A stretch of DNA of 64,000 bases from Nonomuraea thailandensis (GTDB lineage Bacteria > Actinomycetota > Actinomycetes > Streptosporangiales > Streptosporangiaceae). The stretch covers positions 9,088,501 to 9,152,500 of the forward strand of contig NZ_JAMZEB010000002.1 of the NCBI RefSeq assembly GCF_024172165.1, in the 5' to 3' direction. A program made the translations under genes and the position numbers. Each line of letters begins with the position of its first letter. The first letter of the stretch is position 1. The notes below the pieces were generated by a model, which saw only the letters and a program-made list of their open reading frames with translations, was not told where the DNA came from and ran no database searches. Below are positions 9,137-16,850 of this stretch, piece after piece.

Positions 9137-10266
9137 GCCTTACTCTTGCCGACGCCAGGATCGTGACGCCCGAGGGCGTGCACGAGGGGTGGCTGACCAT
9201 CGAAGACGGCCGCATCACGCACGTCGGCCAGGGATCCGCCCCGGGTCCCGGCCTCAGCGTGGGCGGCCGGCACGTCGTGCCGGGGTTCGTGGACGTGCAC
9301 AACCACGGCGGCGCGGGCGGCTCCTTCCCCACCGGCGACCTGGAGCGGGCGCGCGAGGCCGTGGCACTGCACCGCCGCCACGGCACCACGACCACGATGG
9401 CCAGCCTCGTCACCGACACGATCGAGGGCCTGACCAGGGCGGCGTCGGCGCTGGCCGAGCTGTGCGACGAGGGGCTGCTGGCCGGCATCCACTTCGAGGG
9501 CCCGTACATCGCCAGGTCGCGCTGCGGCGCGCACGACCCGACGCGGCTGCGCGAGCCCTCGCCGCAGGAGTTCGCGGGGCTGGTGAAGGCCGGGCGCGGC
9601 CACGTGCGCATGCTGACCATCGCGCCGGAGCTGCCCGGCGCGCTCGACACGATCAGGATGGCCGTCGCCGAAGGCGTGCTCGCCGCCATCGGGCACAGCG
9701 AGGCCGGCTACGAGCAGGCCATCGAGGGCATCGAGGCGGGCGCCACCGTGGCGACCCATCTGTACAACGCGATGCCGCCGCTCGGCCACCGCGCCCCCGG
9801 GCCCGTGGCGGCGCTGCTGGACGACGAGCGGGTGACGGTCGAGCTGGTCAACGACGGGGTGCACGTGCACCCGGCCATGCTGCGCCTGGCGTACGAGGTG
9901 GCGGGGCCAGGCAGGACGGCACTGATCACCGACGCGATGTCGGCCACCGGCCTGGGCGACGGCGACTACGTGCTCGGCTCCATGGCGGTGCGGGTGGACG
10001 ACGGCGTGGCCCGGCTGGTCGAGGGCGGCTCGATCGCGGGCTCCACGCTGACGATGGACGTGGCGTTCCGGCGCGGCGTCCAGGAGCTGGGCATGTCGCT
10101 GCCCGACGCCGTCCAGGTGGCCTCGCTGACGCCCGCGCGGCTGCTCGGCCTGGCCGACAGGATCGGCTCTATCGCCGTGGGCAAGGCGGCCGACCTGCTG
10201 GTGCTCTCCGACTCGCTGGAAGTGGACGGCGTGCTGAAGGACGGCGTCTGGATCACGGAGCCTTAA
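9133..10266 (+). CDS. nagA: N-acetyl-hexosamine-6-phosphate deacetylase
   Basis: The protein has 377 residues of the amidohydrolase family. Metal-binding and active-site signatures are visible: VDVHNHGG near residue 56, HFEGPYI, IGHSEAGYE, THLYNAM and LITDAMSATG. NagA removes acetate from GlcNAc-6-P or GalNAc-6-P in the cytosol. The ATG overlaps the stop of agaS (ATGA), and its own stop overlaps the next start (TAATG), so translation is coupled. Beside a SIS isomerase, tagatose-type kinase and aldolase, the likely substrate is GalNAc-6-P (AgaA role); GlcNAc-6-P cannot be excluded. Confidence 0.92.
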   Translation: MSLTLADARIVTPEGVHEGWLTIEDGRITHVGQGSAPGPGLSVGGRHVVPGFVDVHNHGGAGGSFPTGDLERAREAVALHRRHGTTTTMASLVTDTIEGLTRAASALAELCDEGLLAGIHFEGPYIARSRCGAHDPTRLREPSPQEFAGLVKAGRGHVRMLTIAPELPGALDTIRMAVAEGVLAAIGHSEAGYEQAIEGIEAGATVATHLYNAMPPLGHRAPGPVAALLDDERVTVELVNDGVHVHPAMLRLAYEVAGPGRTALITDAMSATGLGDGDYVLGSMAVRVDDGVARLVEGGSIAGSTLTMDVAFRRGVQELGMSLPDAVQVASLTPARLLGLADRIGSIAVGKAADLLVLSDSLEVDGVLKDGVWITEP

Positions 10267-11168
10267 TGATCATCACGGTGACGCTCAACCTCGCTCTCGA
10301 CGTGACCTACCAGGTGCCCGGCGTCGACTGGGACGGGGTCAACCGGGTCAGCGCGGTGCACAGGCGCGCGGGCGGGAAGGGCGTCAACGTGGCCAGGGTG
10401 CTGGCCGCGCTCGGCCGGGACGTGCTCGTCACGGGCCTGGCCGGCGGGCCGACCGGCCGGGCGATCGAGGCCGACCTGGAGGCGGCGCGGCTGCCCAGCG
10501 CCCTGTACGGCATCAACGGCGACTCCCGCACCACCCTCGCCGTCACCGACGCCGACCACACGGCCCTGTTCAACGAGCCGGGCCCCGACGTCACCGCGGA
10601 CGAGCTGGCCGGCTTCGTCCAGCACTACGAGACCCTCCTGACCGGCGCCGACGCGGTCGTGCTGTCCGGGAGCCTGCCGCGCGGCGTGCCCGCCGACACC
10701 TACGCCACGCTGGCGGCCATCGCGGCCGGCCGGGGCGTGCCGTCCATCGTGGACGCCGACGGCGACCCCCTGCGCCACGCGCCCGAGGGCCGCCCCTCGA
10801 TCCTCAAGCCCAACGCGGACGAGCTGGCCAGGGCCGTGCCCGGCGGCACCCCGGCCGAGGGCGCCCAGGCGCTGCGCGGCCGGGGCGCCGGGGCCGTGGT
10901 GGTGTCCATGGGCGCCGACGGGCTGCTGGCCGTCACCGGGGAGGGCACGTACGCGGCGCGGATGCCGTACACCGTGCGGGGCAACCCGACGGGCGCCGGC
11001 GACTCGCTGGTCGCGGGGCTGGCGCTGGGCCTGGTCGAGCCGGATCCGTGGCCGGACCGGCTCAGGCGGGCGGCCGCGCTCGGCGCGGCGGCCGTGGCCA
11101 GGCCGGTGGCCGGCGAGTTCGACCCCGACGTGTACGCCGACATCCACCCCCAGATCATCATCACGTAA
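10266..11168 (+). CDS. PfkB-family hexose-phosphate kinase (1-phosphofructokinase / tagatose-6-phosphate kinase type)
   Basis: The protein has 300 residues. PfkB motif 1 (AGGKGVNVARVLAALG) is near residue 36, and motif 2 (NPTGAGDSLVAG) carries the catalytic base Asp246. The family members LacC and FruK phosphorylate tagatose-6-P or fructose-1-P. The gene overlaps nagA by one base and precedes a class II aldolase, so the order deaminase, deacetylase, kinase, aldolase matches the tagatose pathway (tagatose-6-P to tagatose-1,6-bisphosphate). No PTS component is present in the window, so how the sugar becomes phosphorylated on entry is not shown here. Confidence 0.88.
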   Translation: MIITVTLNLALDVTYQVPGVDWDGVNRVSAVHRRAGGKGVNVARVLAALGRDVLVTGLAGGPTGRAIEADLEAARLPSALYGINGDSRTTLAVTDADHTALFNEPGPDVTADELAGFVQHYETLLTGADAVVLSGSLPRGVPADTYATLAAIAAGRGVPSIVDADGDPLRHAPEGRPSILKPNADELARAVPGGTPAEGAQALRGRGAGAVVVSMGADGLLAVTGEGTYAARMPYTVRGNPTGAGDSLVAGLALGLVEPDPWPDRLRRAAALGAAAVARPVAGEFDPDVYADIHPQIIIT

Positions 11169-11179
11169 GGAGCCCCGCC

Positions 11180-12004
11180 ATGCCCCTCGCCTCCATCGGC
11201 GACATCGTCAGCCAGTCCCCCGCGGGGGTGGGCGCGTTCAACGTGATCCAGCTGGAGCACGCCACCGCCATCGTGGCGGGCGCCGAGGCCCTGGGCCTGC
11301 CGGTGGTGCTGCAGATCAGCGAGAACTGCGTGCGCTACCACGGCGCGCTGGAGCCGATCGCGCTGGCCTCGCTCGCGGTCGCCAGGAAGGCGGAGGTGCC
11401 GGTCGCGGTCCACCTCGACCACGCCACCGACCGGGCGCTCGTCGAGGAGGCGGTGACGCTGGGCCTCGGCTCGGTGATGTACGACGCCTCGGCCCTGCCC
11501 GACGAGGAGAACGTCGCCGCCACGGCCGAGGTGGCCGCCTGGTGCCACGAGCGCGGCGTGTGGGTGGAGGCCGAGCTGGGCGAGGTCGGCGGCAAGGACG
11601 GCGTGCACGCGCCCGGGGCCCGCACCAAGCCGCACGAGGCGCTCGACTACGTGACCAGGACCGGCGTGGACGCGCTGGCCGTCGCCGTGGGCACCTCGCA
11701 CGCCATGACCACCAAGGACGCCGTGCTGGACCTGGAGCTCATCGCCGAGCTGCGCGCGGCCGTGCCGGTGCCGCTGGTGCTGCACGGCTCCTCCGGGGTG
11801 CCGGACGACGTGCTGCGCGAGGCCGTCCGCCAGGGCATGAAGAAGATCAACATCGCGACCCACCTGAACAAGGCGTTCACCGGCGCCGTACGCGACTACC
11901 TGACCCACGACGAGCGGGTCGTGGACTCGCGCAAGTACCTCAAGGCCGGCCGCGACGCGGTGGCCCGCGAGGTCAGCCACCTGCTGGGCGTGCTCACGGG
12001 CTGA
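11180..12004 (+). CDS. Class II (zinc) ketose-bisphosphate aldolase, tagatose-bisphosphate aldolase type
   Basis: The protein has 274 residues, shorter than the main actinobacterial fructose-bisphosphate aldolase (about 340) and close to GatY/KbaY (about 285). Zinc and substrate motifs are present: HLDHATD, EAELGEVGG, VGTSHAMT and LHGSSGVP. It should split tagatose- or fructose-1,6-bisphosphate into glyceraldehyde-3-P and dihydroxyacetone-P, ending the operon pathway. AAGGAG precedes the ATG by about 10 bp. Its last 11 bp overlap the convergent acetyltransferase gene. Confidence 0.9.
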   Translation: MPLASIGDIVSQSPAGVGAFNVIQLEHATAIVAGAEALGLPVVLQISENCVRYHGALEPIALASLAVARKAEVPVAVHLDHATDRALVEEAVTLGLGSVMYDASALPDEENVAATAEVAAWCHERGVWVEAELGEVGGKDGVHAPGARTKPHEALDYVTRTGVDALAVAVGTSHAMTTKDAVLDLELIAELRAAVPVPLVLHGSSGVPDDVLREAVRQGMKKINIATHLNKAFTGAVRDYLTHDERVVDSRKYLKAGRDAVAREVSHLLGVLTG

Positions 12005-12428
12005 GCTGCTTGCGCATGAGGACGGCCGAGCGGCCCTCGATGCCCTGGCGGCCGGTCTCGCGGTAGCCGAGCGACTCGTACAGGGCGATGTTGGCGGTCA
12101 TCTTGGCGTTGGTGTAGAGGCGCAGCGCGGGCAGCCCCAGCCTGCGCGCCTCCCGCTCGGCGTGGGCCAGCAGCGCCCGTCCGATGCCCCTGCCGTGCAG
12201 GTCGGGGCGTACGGCCACGTTGTCCACCAGCAGCACGCCCTCTTCGGGCACCAGCACGATGAGCCCTTCGAGCCCGTCGGTGACGTGCACCCGGCCGTCG
12301 GCGATGAGCGCCGCGTAGTCGGACTCCAGCGGCAGCGGCGGCATGCCGATGACCTCGATCCACGGCGTGTAGGCGTCGTGGACGAGCCGTTCCACGGCGG
12401 CCCTGTCGCTCTCCTCCGCGATTCTCAT
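11994..12428 (-). CDS. GNAT-family N-acetyltransferase
   Basis: The protein has 144 residues. The acetyl-CoA motif VRPDLHGRGIGRALL is near residue 80, followed by LYTNAKMTANIALYESLGY, the usual GNAT C-terminal fold. The substrate is unknown. It overlaps the 3' end of the convergent aldolase gene by 11 bp, and its ATG overlaps the stop of the upstream phosphotransferase by 4 bp, so those two form a coupled pair. Confidence 0.88.
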   Translation of the reverse strand: MRIAEESDRAAVERLVHDAYTPWIEVIGMPPLPLESDYAALIADGRVHVTDGLEGLIVLVPEEGVLLVDNVAVRPDLHGRGIGRALLAHAEREARRLGLPALRLYTNAKMTANIALYESLGYRETGRQGIEGRSAVLMRKQLSP

Positions 12429-13201
12429 GCGCCCAATGTAGTCAGCACCCGCTCGACCTGCCGCTGGAAGGTCCCGGGCGGGTTGCGCGGGTGCTCGTGC
12501 GACAGCAGGAAGAACCAGACGAGCGCGTGCACCTTGCGGCACTCCCTGGTCCGCCGCTCCTCCTGCGGGCTCAGCTCGAACCGGCGCGCGATCTCCACCT
12601 CCCCGTCCACCCACATCGACACGTGCTCGGCCAGCTCGGCCACCTCGAACGCGACGTCGCTGCGCCCGGAGTCCTCGAAGTCGACGATGCGCACGCGCGA
12701 GCCGTCCCACAGGAAGTTGGCCAGGTTCCCGTCGCCCGCGCCGAACACCTCCCGGACCCCGGCCTCGCCGGGCGACCAGCTCTCCAGCCAGCGCAGCCCC
12801 TCCTTGACGGCCCGGTCGGCCAGCGGCTCCCTGGGCTGCCAGGCGGCGCAGCGCTTCCTGACCCAGTCGACGATCGCCTCGCGCTGCCAGGGGCGTACGG
12901 GCAGGCCGCCCAGCACGTCGCCGGGCACGGCGGCGTGCAGCTCCGCCAGCGCCTCGGCCATGGCCGACACGTGCCTGCCCCGCGCGAACAGCCCGCGCAG
13001 CGGCACGCCGGGGATCCTGGACATCGTCACCGCGCCGCCCTCGAACGTGATCGGCTCCGGCGCGAGCCCCGGCGCGTGCTCGGCCAGCAGCGTCAGCGCC
13101 CGCCACTCGCGCTCGGCCGCGCCCGGCTTGCTGTCCTGGTAGCGCTTGACGACGCGGTCGCCCTCGTACGTCAGCTCGTGCGTGTGCTGAAGATCAGCCA
13201 T
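12425..13201 (-). CDS. Aminoglycoside-phosphotransferase-like (APH) family protein
   Basis: The protein has 258 residues of APH/choline-kinase-like fold. The catalytic-loop equivalent reads VFGAGDGNLANFLW, so Asp and Asn are kept but the usual His before Asp is Ala. The metal-binding motif reads RIVDFEDSG. The N-terminal half gives a short N-lobe (VVKRYQD as the ATP-lysine strand). The substrate is unknown; many actinobacterial members are small-molecule kinases and not resistance enzymes. It is coupled to the downstream GNAT gene by ATGA. Confidence 0.8.
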   Translation of the reverse strand: MADLQHTHELTYEGDRVVKRYQDSKPGAAEREWRALTLLAEHAPGLAPEPITFEGGAVTMSRIPGVPLRGLFARGRHVSAMAEALAELHAAVPGDVLGGLPVRPWQREAIVDWVRKRCAAWQPREPLADRAVKEGLRWLESWSPGEAGVREVFGAGDGNLANFLWDGSRVRIVDFEDSGRSDVAFEVAELAEHVSMWVDGEVEIARRFELSPQEERRTRECRKVHALVWFFLLSHEHPRNPPGTFQRQVERVLTTLGA

Positions 13202-13210
13202 TCCCGCATG

Positions 13211-13389
13211 CTAGGGCAACAACCGCGCAACGGCGCTGGTCACGAGCCTGTGGAGCTCGTCCACGTCGCCGGGCAGCGGCCTGGGTGATCCACCGCCCCG
13301 AACGTGAGCCCGTGGGCGCCCTCCTCGACCGGCACCTCGATCGCGGCGTCGACCAGCGCGGCACGCCGCGCCGTGTTCCTGCGGATCAC
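13211..13389 (-). pseudogene. Remnant of a TetR-family regulator with a large internal deletion
   Basis: On the minus strand a GTG at 13389 opens VIRRNTARRAALVDAAIEV, then EEGAHGLTFGAVDH, which is a typical TetR first helix and turn. After about 37 residues this frame runs into a non-TetR reading and stops. A second frame then reads PLPGDVDELHRLVTSAV and ARLLP before a stop at 13211, a typical TetR C-terminus. Head and tail are both kept while roughly 130 central residues, including most of the HTH and the ligand domain, are gone with a frameshift. It is divergent from the DHFR-like gene that it probably once controlled. Confidence 0.7.
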
Positions 13390-13390
13390 C

Positions 13391-13437
13391 TTGACACCAC
13401 TCCGCTTGTAGTACTACGGTCAGATCACTTCATTCGT
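13391..13437 (+). promoter_or_regulatory. Promoter and palindromic operator of the DHFR-like gene
   Basis: TTGACA at 13391-13396 and TACGGT at 13415-13420 are 18 bp apart, a good promoter. The palindrome GTAGTACTAC (13408-13417) overlaps the -10, and GTAGTACTTC follows at about 13436-13445. This looks like the operator of the now destroyed TetR gene. Confidence 0.55.
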
Positions 13438-13461
13438 AGTACTTCAAACGGAGTTGATCGC

Positions 13462-14049
13462 ATGCGAAAGCTCGTCTACTACATCGCCACCTCGATCGAC
13501 GGCTACATCGCCGGCCCCGGGGGCGAGTACGACTTCTACCCCGTGGCCGACGACATGGCCGCCGCCATGAACGAGCAGTATCCCGAGACCGTCCCCACCC
13601 CGGTGCGCGAGCAGATCGGCTTCGAGGCCCCCAACAGGCGCTTCGACACCATCCTCATGGGCCGTGGCTCCTACGAGCCCGGCCTGGCGGCCGGATACAC
13701 CAGCCCGTACGCCCACCTGCGCCAGTACGTCGTCTCCAGCACCATCAAGAGCATCGACGACCCGGCCGTGGAGCTCGTCCCCGGCGACCCCCTCGGCCTG
13801 GTGCGCCGGCTCAAGCAGGAGGAGGGCCTCGACATCTACCTCTGCGGCGGCGGCAGCCTGGCCGCCCAGCTCCTGCCCGAGATCGACGAGATGGTGGTCA
13901 AGTGCTACCCGGTGGTGGCGGGGGCGGGCATCCCGGCCTTCCACGGCGCCTTCTCACCGACCAGGTTCACGCTGACCGGCACCCGCACGTTCAGCAACGG
14001 CACCGTGGTCATGACGTACACGCGTCACGAGGCGGCGAGCGCGTCCTGA
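13462..14049 (+). CDS. Dihydrofolate-reductase-like (RibD C-terminal) family protein
   Basis: The protein has 195 residues. It begins MRKLVYYIATSIDGYIAG, the signature of the YwjB/RibD-C domain reductases, and keeps GRGSYEPG and LCGGGSLAAQLL for the NADPH site. The ATG at 13462 was chosen because a GGAG lies 8 bp upstream and the frame before it has no coding look. The substrate is unknown; such genes often sit under a TetR regulator, and the remnant of one lies divergently upstream. The 3' end overlaps the convergent SnoaL-like gene by 25 bp. Confidence 0.88.
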   Translation: MRKLVYYIATSIDGYIAGPGGEYDFYPVADDMAAAMNEQYPETVPTPVREQIGFEAPNRRFDTILMGRGSYEPGLAAGYTSPYAHLRQYVVSSTIKSIDDPAVELVPGDPLGLVRRLKQEEGLDIYLCGGGSLAAQLLPEIDEMVVKCYPVVAGAGIPAFHGAFSPTRFTLTGTRTFSNGTVVMTYTRHEAASAS

Positions 14050-14429
14050 TAGCCGGTCGGGTCGGCGTAGTCGCGCGAGTGCACGATGAGGCCGTCCCTG
14101 ATCCTCATCACCATCACGTACGAGCTCGCGAACGGCCGGCCGGAGGAGACGACGTGGCCGTGCAGGCCGTACTCGGCGATGACCACCTCGGGGTCGGCGG
14201 TCTCGTGCAGCACCACGTTCTCCAGCCGGTCCCGCCGCAGCACCGCCCCCGCCCGCTCGAACCTGGCCCGATGCCCCTCCCTCCCCTCGAACCTGAAGGG
14301 CCCGCCCCCGGACGTGAACGGGATCTCGATCACCGAGTCCTCCGAGTAGAGGTCGGCCAGCGCGGCGAGGTCGCCCCCGGCGGCGACGGCGAGGAAACGC
14401 TCGGCCACTTCACGGGCGGACGGATGCAT
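14025..14429 (-). CDS. SnoaL-like / nuclear transport factor 2 fold protein
   Basis: The protein has 134 residues. It carries the NTF2-fold opening AREVAERFLAVAAGGDLAALADLYSEDSVIEIPF and the ending VHSRDYADPTGYQDAL, a pattern common to SnoaL-like and ketosteroid-isomerase-related proteins. The true reaction is unknown. The ATG at 14429 has GGAGG six bases upstream; a GTG one codon earlier is too close to it. It is divergent from a TetR gene and shares a palindrome-bearing promoter region with it, so it is probably that regulator's target. Confidence 0.82.
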   Translation of the reverse strand: MHPSAREVAERFLAVAAGGDLAALADLYSEDSVIEIPFTSGGGPFRFEGREGHRARFERAGAVLRRDRLENVVLHETADPEVVIAEYGLHGHVVSSGRPFASSYVMVMRIRDGLIVHSRDYADPTGYQDALAAS

Positions 14430-14456
14430 CACATGCCTCCAGAACGGTCTAGAATC

Positions 14457-14499
14457 CGGAACGAGTAACCCGCTTAGACGCTACGGAACGCTCGTTCCG
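14457..14499. promoter_or_regulatory. TetR operator candidate between SnoaL-like and TetR genes
   Basis: A perfect 16-bp palindrome, CGGAACGCTCGTTCCG, lies at 14484-14499. The half site CGGAACGAG occurs again at about 14458-14466. Both lie in the 95-bp divergent gap, as expected for a self-regulating TetR. Confidence 0.6.
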
Positions 14500-14524
14500 G
14501 CTGTCAACCCAGGAGGTTCCGGGC

Positions 14525-15190
14525 ATGACCGTTCCCGGCCGGGCGGACGCCCGCCACAACCACGCCCGCGTCCTGGCGGCGGCGCGGGAGACGTTCGCCG
14601 AGCAGGGCCCGTCGGCGACGCTCGACGCCGTCGCGCGCCGGGCCGGCGTGGGCGCGGGCACCGTCTACCGGCGTTTCCCCAGCAAGGAGGCGTTGCTCGC
14701 GGCGGTGGTCAACGACCGGCTCGACCGGCTCGTCGAGGAGCTCGCCACCCCGGCGTCCGCCGACCCCGGCGCGGCCTTCCTCGCCGCGTTCGAGCGGGCG
14801 GTGTCGCAGGTGGCGCTCAACAAGGCCCTGTGCGAGTCGATGGCCTCCGCCGCCGGCGTCTCCCCCGGCGTCCACGACCGTTTCCTGGCCGCCCTGGCTC
14901 CCCTGCTCGCCCGCGCCCAGCGGGCGGGGGCCGTCCGTCCCGACGTGACCGCCGGGGACGTGGCCGGGCTGATCGCGGGCTGCGCCGCCATGGAGCACAC
15001 GGCCGCCACCCCCGGTCGCAGCACCGCCATCGTCCTGGACGGCCTTCGCGCCTCCGTAACGAAACCTAACGAAACTCGGTGCGTGGAGTGCGGCACCCCG
15101 ATCGCGCCCACCGCCACGGGCCGCCCCGCCCGCTACTGCGGCAACGCCTGCCGGCAACGCGCCCACCGCCGCCGCCACACCCCCGCCTGA
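14525..15190 (+). CDS. TetR-family regulator with C-terminal zinc-ribbon-like tail
   Basis: The protein has 221 residues. The TetR HTH spans about residues 12-58 (ATLDAVARRAGVGAGTVYRRFPSKEALL). After the ligand domain comes a short Cys/Arg-rich tail, CVECGTPI and then ARYCGNACRQRAHRRR, a treble-clef-like zinc motif. AGGAGG lies 7 bp before the ATG. It likely binds the palindrome just upstream and controls itself and the divergent SnoaL-like gene. The role of the tail is unknown; it could add DNA contacts or metal/redox sensing. Confidence 0.9.
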   Translation: MTVPGRADARHNHARVLAAARETFAEQGPSATLDAVARRAGVGAGTVYRRFPSKEALLAAVVNDRLDRLVEELATPASADPGAAFLAAFERAVSQVALNKALCESMASAAGVSPGVHDRFLAALAPLLARAQRAGAVRPDVTAGDVAGLIAGCAAMEHTAATPGRSTAIVLDGLRASVTKPNETRCVECGTPIAPTATGRPARYCGNACRQRAHRRRHTPA

Positions 15191-15346
15191 GGGCCGCGAC
15201 CCGCGACACCCCCGCCTCACGGCCAGGGCCCGTCACACCTCTGACATGACCGCCGGGGCCCGTCGCGCCTCCGACTCGGCCGCCGGGGCCCATCACGCCT
15301 CCGACTCGGCCGCCGGGGCCCGTCGCGCCTCCGACTGGCGGCCGGG
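15191..15346. repeat. 30-bp tandem repeat array between convergent genes
   Basis: Three close copies of a 30-bp unit (CGCCGGGGCCCGTCGCGCCT + CCGACTCGGC) occupy 15251-15280, 15281-15310 and 15311-15340. Two degenerate copies (15191-15220, 15221-15250) precede them and a partial one follows. It fills the gap between the TetR stop and the sigma factor stop with no coding look. Confidence 0.8.
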
Positions 15347-15351
15347 CCCCG

Positions 15352-16545
15352 TCACAGTCTCGCCCGCAGGAACTCCCGCTCCACCTCGTTGCCCGACCGC
15401 GCGATCGCCGCCTCGTACGCCTGCGCGGCCTCCGCCTCCCGCCCCAGCCGCCGCAGCAGATCGGCCCGCACGGCGTGGAACAGGTAGTAGTCACCCGCCG
15501 CCCCGATCTCCTCGACCACCCGCAACGCCCGCCCGGGCCCCTCCACCTCGGCCACGGCCACGGCCCGGTTAAGCGCCACCACGGGGGTCGGGGTGAGGGT
15601 CAGCAGCAGGTCGTACAGCTTGAGTATCTGACCCCAGTCGGTCTCCGCCGCGCTCGCCGCGTCGCCGTGCACCGCGTTGACGGCCGCCTGCACCTGGTAC
15701 GGCCCCGGCTCGTCGCGCCGCAGGCACCGCCGTACGAGCTCCCGCCCCTCCTCCAGGAGCGCCCGGTCCCACAACCGCCGGTCCTGCGCGGCCAGCGGCA
15801 CCAGCTCGCCGCCCGCCCCGGTGCGGGCCGCCCGCCGCGACTCGATGAGCAGCATGAGCGCGAGCAGGCCCATGACCTCCGGCTCGTCCGGCATCAGCGC
15901 GGCCAGCAGCCGCCCGAGCCTGATGGCCTCGGCGCACAGCTCCTCGCGGACGAGCCGGTCACCGGAGCTGGCCGCATAGCCCTCGTTGAAGATCAGATAC
16001 ACCACCGCCAGCACCGCCCGCAGCCGGGCGGGCAGATCGGCCTGCTCCGGGATCCGGTACGGGATGCGCGCGTCCCGGATCTTGCCCTTGGCCCTGACCA
16101 GCCGCTGGGCCATGGTGGCCTCGGGCACGAGGAACGCCCGGGCGATCTCCGCCGTCGTGAGCCCGCCCAGCAGCCGCAGCGTGAGCGCCACCTGGGCGTG
16201 CGCGGCCAGCGCCGGATGGCAGCAGGTGAAGATCAGCCGGAGCCGGTCGTCGCGCACGGGCCCCTCGTCCACGTGCTCGGCGGGGGCGTGCAGCAGCGCG
16301 GCCTGGGCGTGCTTGTCGTGCCGCGCGGACTCCCTGCGCAGGCGGTCGATGGCGCGGTTGCGCGCGGTGGTGATGATCCATCCGGCGGGGCTCGGCGGCT
16401 GGCCGGCCTGCGGCCAGTGGCGCAGCGCCACGGTGAAGGCCTCCTGCACCGCCTCCTCGGCCAGGTCGAGGTCGCCGAAGACGCGCACGAGCACCGAGAC
16501 GGCCCTGCCGTACTCCTCGCGGAAGACCCGCTCGACCTCCGTCAC
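15352..16545 (-). CDS. ECF sigma factor with C-terminal TPR-like extension (ECF42 type)
   Basis: The protein has 397 residues, about twice a normal ECF sigma. Region 2 is at about 1-75 (EEAVQEAFTVALRHWP, WIITTARNRAIDRLRR) and region 4 at about 105-165 (LTLRLLGGLTTAEIARAFLV). A helical extension (VALNRAVAVAEVEGPGRAL) follows, typical of ECF42. In that family the extension controls activity and the gene usually neighbours a DGPF/YCII protein; none is present here. The GTG start lies 2 bp after the stop of a small L7/L12-like gene, so the two are co-translated. No anti-sigma gene is next to it. Confidence 0.9.
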   Translation of the reverse strand: MTEVERVFREEYGRAVSVLVRVFGDLDLAEEAVQEAFTVALRHWPQAGQPPSPAGWIITTARNRAIDRLRRESARHDKHAQAALLHAPAEHVDEGPVRDDRLRLIFTCCHPALAAHAQVALTLRLLGGLTTAEIARAFLVPEATMAQRLVRAKGKIRDARIPYRIPEQADLPARLRAVLAVVYLIFNEGYAASSGDRLVREELCAEAIRLGRLLAALMPDEPEVMGLLALMLLIESRRAARTGAGGELVPLAAQDRRLWDRALLEEGRELVRRCLRRDEPGPYQVQAAVNAVHGDAASAAETDWGQILKLYDLLLTLTPTPVVALNRAVAVAEVEGPGRALRVVEEIGAAGDYYLFHAVRADLLRRLGREAEAAQAYEAAIARSGNEVEREFLRARL

Positions 16546-16547
16546 CC

Positions 16548-16790
16548 TCAGAACCCGGAGCCCGCCCTGCGCTGCATGGCCTCCACCGCGTTCTTGGCGT
16601 CCCTGAGCGAGGCCCCGGTCTCCTTGCGGTAGATCGCGATGGCTTTGATCGTCTTGCCGTGCCTCAGCGCCTCGTAGAGCTCCGGCGGGAACCGGCGCTC
16701 CTCACCGCGGGAGAGATCGACGCCGAGATAGCGCTGGAGGGCCGCCACCTGCTGTTCGAGCCGGGCGATCCTGTCCTCAACCGATTCCAT
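16548..16790 (-). CDS. Small protein with coiled coil and L7/L12-C-terminal-like motif
   Basis: The protein has 80 residues. The N-terminal half (VEDRIARLEQQVAALQRYLG) is a short coiled coil. The C-terminal half (HGKTIKAIAIYRKETGASL, RDAKNAVEAM) matches the helix-turn-helix of ribosomal protein L7/L12 C-terminal domains. It is far shorter than L7/L12 and lacks its N-domain, so it is not the ribosomal stalk protein. Its stop is 2 bp from the ECF sigma start, suggesting a joint role; it could be a partner of that sigma factor, which is inference. Confidence 0.75.
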   Translation of the reverse strand: MESVEDRIARLEQQVAALQRYLGVDLSRGEERRFPPELYEALRHGKTIKAIAIYRKETGASLRDAKNAVEAMQRRAGSGF

Positions 16791-16850
16791 GGCGAGAACC
16801 CTACGTCGCGGCCGCCACCCGCGCAGAGCGGGCGGCGGCCACCCGGAACG

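Noticed and set aside
12425..13201. Aminoglycoside resistance gene
   Set aside because: The APH-like protein lacks the usual His before the catalytic Asp and has no resistance-locus context; only family membership is claimed.
15191..15346. Possible CRISPR array
   Set aside because: The 30-bp units are directly adjacent with no spacers and no cas genes are near.
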